From Owenia fusiformis (lineage: Eukaryota; Annelida; Polychaeta; Sabellida; Oweniidae): a stretch of 64,000 nucleotides of DNA. A model generated the notes under the pieces. It ran no database searches. It was not told where the DNA came from and saw nothing but the letters and a program-made list of their open reading frames with translations. Below, piece after piece: positions 1 to 12,261 of the stretch. The translations under genes and the position numbers were made by a program. Where the stretch lies: contig CAIIXF020000010.1 of assembly GCA_903813345.2 (NCBI GenBank), positions 22,023,181-22,087,180 of the forward strand, read 5' to 3'. Position 1 is the stretch's first letter. The number at the start of each line of letters is the position of its first letter.

Positions 1-44
1 CAGCAAAGGGGAGTAACGATTTAGGACTACCTCAGGATTTTAGT

Positions 45-1412
45 ATGAAATCAAAAACTGTAAAGGCAGTCTCTGTTAGTGTGAATGGTGATAGTGATAA
101 AGAGAATGTGGATGCCGATGGACCAATGGATCTCAGTGCACCTATGGATTTAAGTGTAGGCTCAAAGCCCAAAAAGGCTGCCTCAGACCCTGATATCATT
201 ATGCTCTCAGATGATTCAAGCGATGAGGTCTCTCTAGCTGTTGCAAAAAGGCTTGAGGATATGACCGAATCTGAAATTGAAGAAAGGAAAAAACTAATTC
301 GCAAACGTCAGAATGAGTTACGCAATGAAGAAGCAAAACTAGTGCTGCTGAAGAAGATACGACAAAGCCAGTCCGTGCCAGCGTCATCAGAATCTCAGCA
401 ATCTGCCCCAGCTAAAATGATCCCACGTGGCCCCGCTCCGCCCCCTCTTACACGTGGGGGTGTACCAATGGATCGTGATCGAGACCGTGATCGCAAGCCT
501 AATGTGCCACCTCAGTTACACCGAGCACACCAGCAACCTGCCCAAGCAAGATCAACTACACAGCCTCCTCCCTTAGTAATGGCACCCCAGAGGCAGCAGA
601 ACATGCACTCCTCTGGATCCACAGCCACTAACTACCTACAGCAGAGTCATAGGCCTGTGCAACAACCAACACCCCCTGTTGACACACAAACTCCTGCCCA
701 GCGCCAGGCAGCCGCCAAATTAGCTCTACGCAAGCAACTAGAGAAAACATTGCTTCAGATCCCTCCTCCCAAACCTCCACCCCCAGAGATGAATTTTGTG
801 CCAAGCTTGGCAAGCAACGAATTCATTTATCTCATTGGGCTGGAAGAGGCTGTGAAGTTCATCACAGATACAGATGCCAAGGCTAAAGGTCAGATGGCAG
901 ATGTTAAATATATTTTCAATCCTTTCACATGTGTGCAATGTGGCAGTGATTTCACTCCAGTTTGGAAACGGGATAAACCTGGTTCTAAGAATGTCATATG
1001 TGAGCAGTGTGTCACGACCAATCAGAAAAAGGCCCTAAAACAAGAGCATACAAATCGTCTTAAGTCTGCATTTGTGAAAGCACTTCAACAAGAGCAGGAG
1101 ATCGAGCAAAGGATGCAGCAGCAACAGAAATCTGCGGCTGCAGCTGCATCTTCAACAGTACAGCATCACGCAACATCAGCACCAAGCACAACTTCAGCCA
1201 CTTTTACATCAACAGCACATCAGAACTTGGTACCCGCGCATGCACATAGCTCCCGACCGTCATCTTCCCAGGGGTCTCATATAAATATCCCAGCTTATAA
1301 TCCACGTCTTACTTTTCCTTACCAAGTAGGCTATAAGCCACAGGATAATGCACATAGGCAATATCTCCTTGATATGATCCCACGATCCAATACAGTCTTG
1401 TGGAAGAGTTGA
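45..1412 (+). CDS. GATAD2: GATAD2/p66 transcriptional repressor subunit of NuRD (3' exon)
   Basis: p66 proteins link MBD2/3 to the CHD4 remodeller in the nuclear NuRD repressor complex. The 455-aa frame shows the family layout. A short acidic motif (IIMLSDD, residues 51-57) resembles a SUMO-interacting motif. It is followed by the CR1 coiled coil (about 72-110, with EEAKLVLLKKIRQSQ) and a Pro/Gln-rich linker. CR2 follows, with a GATA-type zinc finger using C296, C299, C319 and C322 and then the KALKQEHTNRLK helix. The C-terminus has the family tail YLLDMIP. Two tandem PMDLS motifs lie at residues 27-37. The frame stays open for 14 codons upstream to the window edge, so M45 is a conservative start; the true start or an upstream exon may lie outside. 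All conserved regions sit on one 1.37-kb exon. AATAAA signals follow at 1500 and 1586. Identity is secure; start is not. Confidence 0.93.
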   Translation: MKSKTVKAVSVSVNGDSDKENVDADGPMDLSAPMDLSVGSKPKKAASDPDIIMLSDDSSDEVSLAVAKRLEDMTESEIEERKKLIRKRQNELRNEEAKLVLLKKIRQSQSVPASSESQQSAPAKMIPRGPAPPPLTRGGVPMDRDRDRDRKPNVPPQLHRAHQQPAQARSTTQPPPLVMAPQRQQNMHSSGSTATNYLQQSHRPVQQPTPPVDTQTPAQRQAAAKLALRKQLEKTLLQIPPPKPPPPEMNFVPSLASNEFIYLIGLEEAVKFITDTDAKAKGQMADVKYIFNPFTCVQCGSDFTPVWKRDKPGSKNVICEQCVTTNQKKALKQEHTNRLKSAFVKALQQEQEIEQRMQQQQKSAAAAASSTVQHHATSAPSTTSATFTSTAHQNLVPAHAHSSRPSSSQGSHINIPAYNPRLTFPYQVGYKPQDNAHRQYLLDMIPRSNTVLWKS

Positions 1413-1499
1413 TGGGAACAGGCTTCAAGACATTTGTAGACTATTTAGAAATATTGAGTACTTAGTGTTCCACAATGTTTCAGTGAGGCTAGAGTAATT

Positions 1500-1591
1500 A
1501 ATAAAATGTTTAGACTTCCTTTAGATTTCCTTTTTTAAACTTGAACATTTGAGAAATGATATGCCAAGTGTGGCATTTGGTGGAAAATAAA
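1500..1591 (+). promoter_or_regulatory. Polyadenylation signals of GATAD2
   Basis: Two AATAAA hexamers at 1500-1505 and 1586-1591 lie 88 and 174 bases after the GATAD2 stop codon, a usual distance for a short 3' UTR. Confidence 0.5.
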
Positions 1592-4500
1592 CCATATACT
1601 TTTATCATATTTCATCTATTTTGACATAAGCAAGTTATGTTATTCATAATTAGTAAAACTAAGTTAAGATAAAAAGAAGACTGAAATTTGAAAAAAAGAA
1701 AACATCATCATTATCCGAAAATAAAGGAATTGCTAAACATAGAATTGAATTACTCTAGCCATGCAATAAATGCATTGTAAACTGAAACAATAGATCCATT
1801 GTATATTGTACAAAAATGCGTAGTAATTTATTTATAATTCATATCAAGGTCCAAAGAACCCCTCATTTATTTAGTATTGTACATCCCCATGTGTAAAAAC
1901 TTTTTTATGGTCTTGTCTTGTTTATTATTCGCCAATTCTTGATTTTATGTTTTTCTTTTTAAGTTATACCTCCATGCCTGTCACTATGCCATATGTGAAT
2001 AATTTCATGCATTTTTCTCCATGGATGATTTGAGAATGTAATCTTAAATCAGTTCACACGTGACCATGTCGTAGGTAAATGTTTCAACTTTCAGCCTTAA
2101 CTCTACAAAATCTTGGATTTTGATTCGAAAGGTTTTGTAAGCCTTACATCAAAAGTAAAACATCTTGGATATTAAAATCTACATTCCTCATTGGTATAAA
2201 ATAACTTCGAAGTACATATGTTGAAAATTCCTGTATTTTTAGGATTTGTTCACCACACTTACACTCAAGTAATGTTTTCATGTTTTCTTTATTTCATGAT
2301 AATCAATCATACAATACAGAAGTACAGGGCCTACGCCTAGGCATTATTTGCCCTGTTAAAATTAACTATAACAATACAAATATAAAACATGTTTGAATAA
2401 GAAAATAATCAGGAAAACTTGAAGACAGTAATGTAAGCATCAAATTAAAAAAAAAGTAGGCCTAGTGCAATTTGATTCATCATCTGCAGAGATAAATCTA
2501 GGGCAATGGAGAGAATGTGGTGCATTTGTATGCTTACGTGAATCCTATTGCAGCATTGCTCCTATTGTTCTGAAAGGAATCCCATATGAATATTTTGTGT
2601 ATTGCAATAACATAAATCACATCTAGCCAAATCATATGAATAAGTTAAAAATTCTCTCATTTATTATCATGTTAGTTCTGTAATGATCTTTTTGAACATT
2701 TTTTAAAATCAAATTACATGTATAGTTCTAGCAAAGTTTCGCTAGGGATCTCCTCGGGTGCTACACCTAGTTGAGGATTTGGAAATTACCTCACACTCAG
2801 TTGAAAATCCACATGTTCCCTGATGAGAATTTAGAAAAGTTGGACATTTTGTTGACTTGGTAGAATCTGTAAAATGAGAATTTTTGCACCAGAGAATTTG
2901 TTTTTGGAAGAACCCTGGTTTCTAATTTTCACTATTCTGTCTCTGAGGTTGTGCAGCAATATTCAGTTGTGTAATATATGCTTTATATTATTATAAGTCT
3001 TGAAACTGTAAAAAAGTGCAAAACTATGTGTTACGAAATGACTTGATTTGGAAATCCGATTTCTATCAGATTTTTAATACATGTACATGTGCATTGTGCA
3101 TGCATTTTGTTTGCATTTTGTTTGCATTCTTCATTTTATATGAATTGTTATTTATCTTGCATCCTCCAAACACATGAGTCCCAACATCATCTACTCTGTT
3201 CCATCATTTGTAGGATTATGTGTGGACCCCTGCATTGGGAGGATGCTATTTTGTTCTTATCTTGTTATGTTTAGTTAAGCATTTAAAAATCAAGTAGATC
3301 CTAGTTTCAGTTTTGAAGATGTCTTATTTATAATAAATACAAATGTACAGTGCAATTTTTAGCTTTAAAGGCCACATCTATTAAATCACAGCTATGCATG
3401 TTGAACAAAGGTGATACTATCAAATCTGAATTTGTGCATGTAAGTTGGCAGGTCTTCATAGTGAACTGAACATGTACAACCTATTCTCTACGTTTTATAA
3501 CCTGTGAGTGTTATTTATGGGAACATATTGTAGAAAACTATGATTTTTAAAGCTTTAAAGCACTCAGTAACTGGTTAGTCAAATAATTGGCTTATTGTTG
3601 TAAAAAAGATACTTTGGTGTACTGATCATATCCATTGAATATATCCTTGTCCATATTGGGCTGTCAAACAAACATTAATTTGGCTTATATACTCTCATCA
3701 TTTATGTTATGTCATAAGTTGTATCCACATCCCAATCATAATTAGTTACTTGAACTCGCAGTATAATTGGGATGTTGGATTGGTAATTTAGCCTTATGTA
3801 AGAGTGGGTAGTATCAGCAGCCTGGTTATACTATGACACAATCCAAAGGTGTAAGGTATGATCTGGCAGTAGAAATCACTCACACTGGAGACTACCAATT
3901 AAGTCCCTGTTGTTTTTAGGCCAATCTGACACAAATCAGCTTTTCAGTGTGTCACTGTAGTATGCTTAAAATATGATTTTTTAAGAAGGTAAAAATAATT
4001 GTTTGACCAGCAAATTCAGTCAATGGAAATTTATACTTAAATTGTTATCTGTGAAATTGTCTTGGTTTGACATGTCTCAGTTCAACGTCAGGTTATCATA
4101 GTTTTCTTATTAAGTTTTTTTCTGAATCACATTATTGTGGCCTATTACTTTCTGTTGTTTCATACCCATGTATAGGCAAGAGTAATATGAAGTATGATGT
4201 AAAAAGAATTTGTAGAAAACGTAATTGTAAAATATGCCAAACACTCAACACATGAGGGTAAGAATTGTATATTATGATTGGATATAAATAAATAGAAGTT
4301 AAAAAGTACTGAAATCATGCGTCGTTGTCTGTTTGTTCAAAGTGGAAGCTTTTCCTCAGAAACCCACCAATAAGTTTTCTATATCTAAATAGTTCAAGTA
4401 TCGGAGTATATTTCCTCAAAATAATTAAGCTGCACACAATTGAGAATTTAAGATATACCTCTCTCGCACCTACTTTCAAGTTAATATTCACTATTTTCTT

Positions 4501-5398
4501 CAAAAAGCTTAGAATTTGATAAGATTATGAAAATATATAGATATCCAAGTGAGCATTTCTTTGATAAAGTTCAAAATTATTGGCCACTTTAAAAGCTATT
4601 TCCCTGAGCTTATGATCATATCCATCTTAAATAGGAATCTATGCAGGTAATTTACATCATAATTGATCCTGACATTTTTTGCTCCGTCTTGGAGAAATGG
4701 CTTTTTTCATTGTGTGTGCACTTTAAAAATACTGGAAATTTTTCAATAGCAATCTCATTTTCAAGTTTTCTTGCAGGAAAGCTCGTTCGCTTCGCTCACT
4801 CTTGCAATACGCTCACAAAACACCCACACTACACCACAGTTTTCTATGTGTTCTCTACATTTTGCAAAAGGTTGGATTGTGCTATATAACTCTTGTAATG
4901 AATGAGGAGTTAATTCTATTGAGCATTGCAAGTTATCCTGTATTATATGGGTTAGATTTATCAATGAAATACATGTATTTGTAATTTGATCTACTTTTGC
5001 AACTTACTTTTAAAAAAGGAGTGCCAAAATATGACAAAAAATAATGTGTCAAAACAAATATTCCAAAAGTATAAAAATACCTTCATGTATACCAAATTAT
5101 TGGTAATTTTTGAATGAGTTTTAATGAGAACTATTTCAGGTGTTCATGAGAGACACGTAAGGTTCTGTAAACCAATTGACACTACATGTAGTATTTTGTG
5201 AACCATCAATAGTAACTTCTATCAGGTTCATAAATGCCATTATGAAGCCTCTGTGCATGAGCATGATCTTTAAAATGGTATATAATACATGACATTTGAT
5301 TTAACATATATCATATAATATTCATCTTTAAACTTGAATTGTATTGGTTTTCACATATCATAAACAGACATATGGACCAAAGAAACCAAACATTTTTC
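1592..5398. other. Intergenic or long 3' UTR, no gene seen
   Basis: AT-rich sequence without a frame that looks coding. The short frames here have no recognisable protein features and no supported splice sites. It could be a long 3' UTR of GATAD2 if the two early polyadenylation signals are not the only ones used. Confidence 0.4.
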
Positions 5399-5568
5399 AA
5401 CAGCCTGGCTTTTGTTTTGAGAATAAATCAAAAAGTGAGAATATATTGATCCTACTTTTTCAGAATTAGATTTGCCTGGCATAAATTTTGTTCAAATCTA
5501 ATTCTGAAAAAGTAGGATCCATATGTTCTCACTTTTTGATTTATTCTCATAACAAAAGCCAGGCTGTT
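5399..5568. repeat. Long near-perfect hairpin (76-bp arms)
   Basis: Arms at 5399-5474 and 5493-5568 are reverse complements, with three mismatches in 76 positions by eye, around an 18-base loop. It has no coding potential. It could be a young foldback MITE or a transcribed hairpin precursor; no target-site duplication is evident. Confidence 0.85.
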
Positions 5569-6046
5569 TTTCACACTCATTTTGATAGTTTTATCCCTTG
5601 CACACCTTTTATCAATGCTCCGGTCCTTTTTTTGATGTTAGACATGCGATGAGATGTCAAAAATATTTTAAAGACATAAGTTTAGATCTGTCCTTCCTTT
5701 TTTTATTCAGTCTCAGATTTCTTTTTTCATCATTTTACATATGCATGGTGAAATCAGTTAAAAAAATATTTCTTTGTAAACCATTTAAGTTTGGAATAAT
5801 CATGGGATGAATTCATGATCAAATGCTTTTTTGATGTCATATCAACTAATGACATCATGACATCCCATTCTTACATCAGTGAGGATATGACATGTGGAAG
5901 AGGGTGAAACGAAGGCAGAGATAAAAATGATCTATTCCACTTTTAGTGACATATTATGATCGGGTTCCACATCATAATGAAATTGATATTATGGCTTAAA
6001 TTGCACATTTTTTAGGAATTGGTTGTTCCATACAATAACGATCATA

Positions 6047-6521
6047 CCAGGTGACACAAAAAAATCCCACCCACTAATTTTGGAATTACTTTCTCAATAA
6101 TTAAGGAATCTTCATGATGTTTTATGTGTAGATAGAGTGTTCAATGGATAAAAGATTGGTAAGCTTGCATAGCATCAACAACTTGGAAATTAAGATATCT
6201 CATTTTCCATGGAGGCATGCTCTGGCACAAAATCACTCAAAAATGTAGATTCCATCTGTCTTGCTTAAAATTTACCAAATATGCGAGTCAGTTTATTAAA
6301 GAAAAGTTATTCAAGAAAAATGAGTAGATAAGACATTATTGATATTATATGTATAAGCTAGTGAAAACAATAGAGAAATGACTCAAATAATGGCTAGGAC
6401 ATAAATCTCAATTTCAGAAAATTGTTTCTTGAAGAATTTTTGACGATTTCATCATGAGCATGCCTGAATGGAGAATATGATATCTCTAAATCTCAAAGTT
6501 GTTCATTTTTGTGTCACCCTG
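6047..6521. mobile_element. Mariner-type MITE with TA flanks
   Basis: The left end (CCAGGTGACACAAAAA) and the reverse complement of the right end (CAGGGTGACACAAAAA) match, and both ends abut TA (6045-6046 and 6522-6523). The 475-bp interior has no ORF. The TIR form and TA target site fit Tc1/mariner-class MITEs. Related end fragments are seen near 19876 and 50577. Confidence 0.55.
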
Positions 6522-6804
6522 TATTATACTGCACTGATGATCATGACATTGGGATCATTTAAACATATCATTTTTTTAAATTATTTAATAACCAAAATAT
6601 CAGTTATTTTATGAAAATAACAAGACATTCACTTGACAAACATGCAACCTGCCTACATACAATTTGTTACAGACACCAAATGCACACTGCAAACCATCAA
6701 ATGTCAGTCCCAAAAATGGAAGCCATAACAATGTGTTTCCACTTCTTCTTGGTGGTGATGTAAAACTTTGTACATTACCCCTTACCAAAGAAAGATATAT
6801 AATT

Positions 6805-9800
6805 CTATACTAGGTTGTCAAAGTGGACCATGAGGCCCCAATGGTCACTGGGAAATCTACCACATTTATGGATCTTCTCAAGTCCAATAAGTTCAAAGTA
6901 TACTGGTTTCACAGCCCTTTTTTGTTTTGCAGGCCTCATATAAAGTCTGTCAAATCTTAGGCGGGGTTTGAATCGTTGCATTTGTGGGAGATTAATGTTT
7001 CTAGTCATGTCCCAGGTGTATTTTGCCTCGGGTCGACTCCCAGTATTGACCCATAAGTCAACTATTCCATCTGGTATGTCAGGGACCTGAAAGTGTAAAA
7101 GCAAAGATATTACTGCTGGGAGCTTTAAAGTCATGTCCAATGTGTATTTTGATTGGGTTAACAGTAGTCGCTACCCACTTCCCTGAAAGAAAATGTTGAA
7201 AGATTGGGGCAAAAGATGCGATACAAGACGTTCATCCCATATTGGCGATTTATTAGTTATAGTTTATTTCATTAAATGTTTATATATTGGAAAATTCAAT
7301 GCAGTTGCCCATGGTACCCTGGTTGCCTATATGAAATGTTTCATATGAGCAACCAAGTATTCAATTCAAACCCACTTGAGAATAGCATGCACAGCACCTT
7401 TCAATAATAATGAAAAAGGTGGATCAACATTCACTGAAACATAGTCCATTGAACTTTGATTTTTTCGTTCACTTTTTGAGAATGAAGTTCCATTTTGAGA
7501 AAAAGTCATTGACCATTTACAGATCACTATGGGTTGCTTAAGTTTTTTACTATTGAGTAAGGGACCTAAACTACTGATCCGTTAATATTACAACAGATTT
7601 ACAGAGATATATTTCAAATACAATATAAACAAACCTCTTTATCTCTAAGGTTGAGGTCTCCCCCAAATACAACAGTATCATCATCTGGAGCTTCTCTCAT
7701 TTCTTTGAATGCCATCTGTAGTTGAGCTACTCTTGCGTTCCTGTAGTCCTTGGTGCTTTCTAGATGACTGGTCATTAATGTAAACTCAACTCCCTTCACC
7801 TTGGCCTGCAATAGCATTTGATAAGAGTAAGGGTTTGTACTAAATTCAACACATAATTGATTGTTAATCAACCTAGGAACATCTGTATCCATTACATTCC
7901 ATCCAGTTCTTACAGATATATCAAATGTTTATATACTGTAAACTAGGATGAACAGTGATTTTGGTATTTCTTTGGGTATTTATGGCCCCTTGGTTCAATA
8001 ATACGCAAACAAACACACTATTAGTTCATATGAGGCCTAGCAATTGAAAAATTTTACGCCTGACAAAAATTTAACATACAATTAGATGTCTTACCTTGAC
8101 TTTAAGGAGGTTTCTAGACATGACAGAGTTTGGGAATTCTATCAAATCAATATTTCCTTTTTTACATTTCACTGTTGATTTCTTCATCATGATACAAACA
8201 AAGTATTGGTCCACCATACCTACAGTACAGAAACAATGATATATATTATACATGTATAGTATAAATAAAACAATCAGTCGAAAGGACTGTCTGAGGTTCG
8301 ATTCCTAATGGGTTGATCTTGATCATGCCAATATTCACAAAATGATTCATTATGCATCACCACATTATGACTCATGCTCTGACTTTCAATTTGGGTGCAC
8401 TGCGAGCATTAACCTTTATGCTGGGTGATAAGTCAAGCACTGACATTGTTTACCTGCATTAGGGTCATATGCAGAGACCATAGCATAGTTTGAACACCTC
8501 TCTCTGATCTGGGTCTGTGTTTGGTCGATCACTTCCTGCAGGAACACAATGTCTGGGGATTCCCTAACAACATAAACAACATCTGAGGATTCTCTACAAC
8601 ACATACAACATCCAAAGATTCTCTACAACACATACAACATCCAAAGATTCTCTACAACACATACAACATTCAGGAATTCCTTAGACATAAAACATTTGGG
8701 ATACCCTATTACATTTGGAAATTCCCTAAAACATCTGAGGTTCCTCTACATCACATACAACATCAAGGTATTACCTACAACACATACAAGATCTTGGAAA
8801 TCCCTTTTACACAATACAAAATCTGGGGATGCCTTTTAACACATAGAACATATGGCAAATACCTGGCCTACAACACAATGATACCCTCCAACAAATAAAA
8901 AGTCTGTGTAAAGAAATAGAACAAATATCTACAAGGATTTTTTTAAGTACTAACAGAAATAAACGTTTTCAAAACTACATAAGAGTCTGAGCACACAATA
9001 ATTAATTGATCTTTATTAAAGACTATCAAATATGTTTTGACAAAGCCTCTCCCCTTCTGACCTTAGTATGGTATCTATAACAGCATCAGTTCTTGTTTCA
9101 AGGTTCTTTTCATCCAACCCATCGATGTTCCAGGACATCAATCGAATCCTCTTATTGTCAGTGTCTGGTTCCCCCTCTTCTGGCATTGCAACTGCAGCAC
9201 TTCTTTTCATACCTCTGCATATACATGTACATAATGGATTCTTTAGATATAGCTAGTATCGTACAACAAGGATCTTCTCAAACCATCATTGAATTTTGAG
9301 CAATCCTTTCTGGCCATAAAAAAGAAACTTAAGAGCGTGGCCATGAGCATACAGCTATACCATGATAATTAAACTAGGACATGTTCATTGTACATGCTTC
9401 CCAGGATATTGATACACATGTACCAGTAAATTTTGTGCTATTATATTCTTTTATTTGAGATTTCTCAGTTATCCATGTTTACATTCCAGCTTAATGACAT
9501 CAAATCACATTGCAAATCAAACAAAACATTGATCTGACTGAATACCTTTCATCATGGCCATGATTGTGATTTTTCGCTGTATCAGAAGCTCCTTCTGCTG
9601 ATACTGCACTTTGGTTTACACTTGGTATGGGGGGTGCTGAGTCTCCAGTCCCACTTTCAAAGAATGCATCCAGAGACCTCTAGAATATAAGAAAATGATC
9701 ATCTTAATTTTAAAGATACATATGTTGGTCGAATGTATGTATATGTTATGAAATTGTAATAAAGAAGTAGATGCTGATTGTAGATTTCGAAAAAATTGAT

Positions 9801-10485
9801 ATTAGTCTTTAAACTTAAAGAAAGTAGTTGGGACAGGGAATATAGAATATTTGAAGCATTGCTTACTTATTTAGTGTAATGATGTTTCTCAAATAATCCT
9901 AATTTCATTTTCTGAAAAGGGACTTACTTTAATTATAGGAGTTATTGAAGATTAGGATTTTCCATTTTTTAAAACTATTCCTAGAAAACCTTAAAAATTT
10001 AACGATTTTCCTGATATGAAGTCAGAACTGCCTAGTCTTTTACAAAATATACAAACAATGATGACATAGGCTGATGAAATAAAACAATATCGTAAAAATT
10101 ATGACAAACTCCCAACTCATCTCTATCCTTACTTCTTCTTTTAATTGATGAGACAACAAATTTCTTCTCCAAGTTTCTCAACAACGCTGAATTGCCTACA
10201 ATTCATTTCTTACTCATGAACATAAGATGTAACAAGGATGCTTTCAAGGAAAAAAATTAAGAAATACACACATGTCTACATGTACATACTTTATTGTGGT
10301 ACCTGAAAATAACATGAGCAATTTTTCCCAAAAATATTTTCTTGAACATACTTTACCTCTAAGTTCCAGTTTCTATCCTGCAGATAGAACATTGCCAAAG
10401 CAGTATCGGTTCCAGTGATGCTAGCAAACTCCTTACATCTCTCATCACATTGTTGGCCAGTAAGTCCTTCACTTTCAGCACTCAT
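6805..10485 (-). CDS. TDP2: Tyrosyl-DNA phosphodiesterase 2, complete
   Basis: TDP2 removes topoisomerase II 5'-phosphotyrosyl adducts from DNA ends using a Mg-dependent endonuclease/exonuclease/phosphatase fold. Seven exons join in phase: 10485-10357, 9679-9546, 9214-9062, 8563-8454, 8219-8095, 7805-7635 and 7086-6805. They give 367 aa (human about 362). Exon 1 encodes a UBA-like domain (residues about 10-43). Catalytic motifs are all present: SWNIDGL at 115-121, LQE with E149, TSHLEST with H231, GGDLNLRD with D267 and N269, and PSDHWGL with D355 and H356. The start is the first ATG of the UBA exon. The gene is divergent from LRRC49, and its promoter interval is interrupted by transposons. 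The exon 4 acceptor sits at the edge of a 29-bp tandem array. Exon joins were made by eye, but every phase agrees. Confidence 0.95.
8540..8880. repeat. 29-bp minisatellite spanning the TDP2 exon 4 acceptor
   Basis: Degenerate direct repeats of about 29 bp, best preserved at 8580-8665 with unit core AACATCCAAAGATTCTCTAC, run from intron 3 into the 5' edge of TDP2 exon 4. The exon edge itself aligns as the first, diverged unit. The units contain acceptor-like sequence on the minus strand. Confidence 0.75.
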
Positions 10486-10771
10486 TGTGGAGCTGTAATT
10501 ATATAACCAAATAAATTGTGAAATGTATACCCAGTAAAACATATAATATTTCTATTTGGTAACTTCCTGTGTTATCGAGGGCTCGTGCAAATTTGTTCTG
10601 GTACTTTGATTGCTAGATTCAATTCAAAGTTGTCACTATTAGGGCATAGTGCAACTCTCGTGACATTTGTTTAGTTCATTGTATAAAAAAGTAGTACTTA
10701 AAACACTAGTTTGCTATATGTACTCATACCACTATTATTACTTTGTAGATATATGCCACGTGTGCATGTAA

Positions 10772-12081
10772 AGTCTGTTACACTGCTTCTTAAGACCAGC
10801 AGTTAAACCTGAAATATAAGAAATCTAAATAATATTGTGCAATAATATATAGAAAAATATATTCATATTGCACACAAATGACATTTGTATATGTTGGATT
10901 GCTTGTAAATTGACTCATAAAGTCGGGTTTGTGTAAAAAACCGGGTACTTAACGTTCCTAGCAGGGTTAGGATTTTTTTATTTATAACGTTGGATCTTGA
11001 CGATACATGTACGTTATTTTCGACGTCACGTTTTGAGGTTATTTCACATCGTAAGAACGGTTTGACAACGTTAACTTTTAACGTTAAAATAATGTCGGTA
11101 ATGAACCGATTTAGTGAGAACATATTGACGTCTTTGTAACGTTTCCTTAACTCACAAATAATTTGAAGCCATTTCCACAATGTTGAACTTCAACCATCCA
11201 TCGAGGTTTTGCTGAATATTTAGATAACGTCAGATCAATACGGTCCGTGAATGTCATTATTGACATCACGTTTTGAGGTTATTTCAAATCGAAAAAACGT
11301 TTCGACAACGTTAAATTTTAACGTTAACAATACGTCGGAAATGAACCGACTTAGTGAGAACAGTTTTGTCACATTTTTTTCACCAACAAATATTTTGATA
11401 TTAAAAGCCTGTTTTGACAACGTTGAATTTTAACGTTTGAGTTACGTCACATATGGACCAATGAAGTAAAAAATCAAACATTCCTGTTTGTTGTTTTCCA
11501 CACTGACGAACTTTACCGCCGACACGTTACAACAACGTTCTTTTTGTACCATCAATAGATGTCTCATATTTGCGTTGCCTCGATGTGTAAAGAATGAAAA
11601 TGTGCAACGTCTTCTAGGAACTTATATGTTACTTATGAGCAATGTGACATGGACGTCACTGTTTGCTGGATCGATTATTTTAAAAAGTGCTCTGTCTCGT
11701 ATAGGGTAAAAATATCGACAGCAGTGCACTCGGTAGGCTAAGTCTGTCAAGTCAATTTGCTTCTATATATCGGGGGAAATGTGGAACTGTTAGGTCCCCG
11801 GTCGACCGGTTACCCGTTTTTTTACACAAACCCCATAAAGTCTGTACCCTCTTATATTTTGATGCTTCTCTACCATGTTATGCTCAAAAAATAACACGGC
11901 AGACAGACCTCAAATTACAAGAGGGCACAGGCTTATTGCACTAAACACTAAATAATCTGAAATATACAAATGTCATTCGTGTGCAATATGAATATATTTT
12001 TCTATATATTATGGCACAATGGTCTATAGATTTCTTGTTTTTCAGGTTCAACTGCTTGCCTTTGAAGCAGTGTAACAGACT
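10772..12081. mobile_element. Outer long-TIR element, host of a nested insertion
   Basis: A roughly 130-bp arm starting AGTCTGTTACACTGCTTC near 10772 is repeated inverted, ending near 12081. Both arms contain TATATAGAAAAATATATT and GACATTTGTATAT. The loop is split by the 10925-11833 element. No transposase frame is present. The outer boundaries and TSD are not clear. Confidence 0.7.
10917..11842. mobile_element. Nested DNA transposon with 9-bp target-site duplication
   Basis: Element 10925-11833 has TIRs beginning GGGTTTGTGTAAAAAA (about 23 bp, one mismatch). The flanks are exact 9-bp copies of CATAAAGTC (10916-10924 and 11834-11842). A 9-bp TSD suggests a Mutator-like or Merlin-like non-autonomous element. 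Inside are two copies of a module of about 105 bp (11014-11121, 11258-11360) plus a partial third near 11410, rich in AACGTT and GACGTCAC. No transposase is encoded. Confidence 0.75.
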
Positions 12082-12261
12082 GTAGCTCTCGTAGCTATAG
12101 TATGAGTGTCAGGGAACGCTGACATATAATAATTTTGAACCAAAAATTGAACTTTATTTTTAGCAGTCTCAGTAAATCAGTGCCATCAAACATGCTTATT
12201 ACTGACCCAAAAACAAACCATAGGTTAGCCAAAAACCAATGCTCGTTATAAATGTAGCAAT

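Noticed and set aside
8071-8253. Methionines at the left of several TDP2 exon frames as separate small genes
   Set aside because: These are intron sequence read through into exons; splice phases join them into one TDP2 protein.
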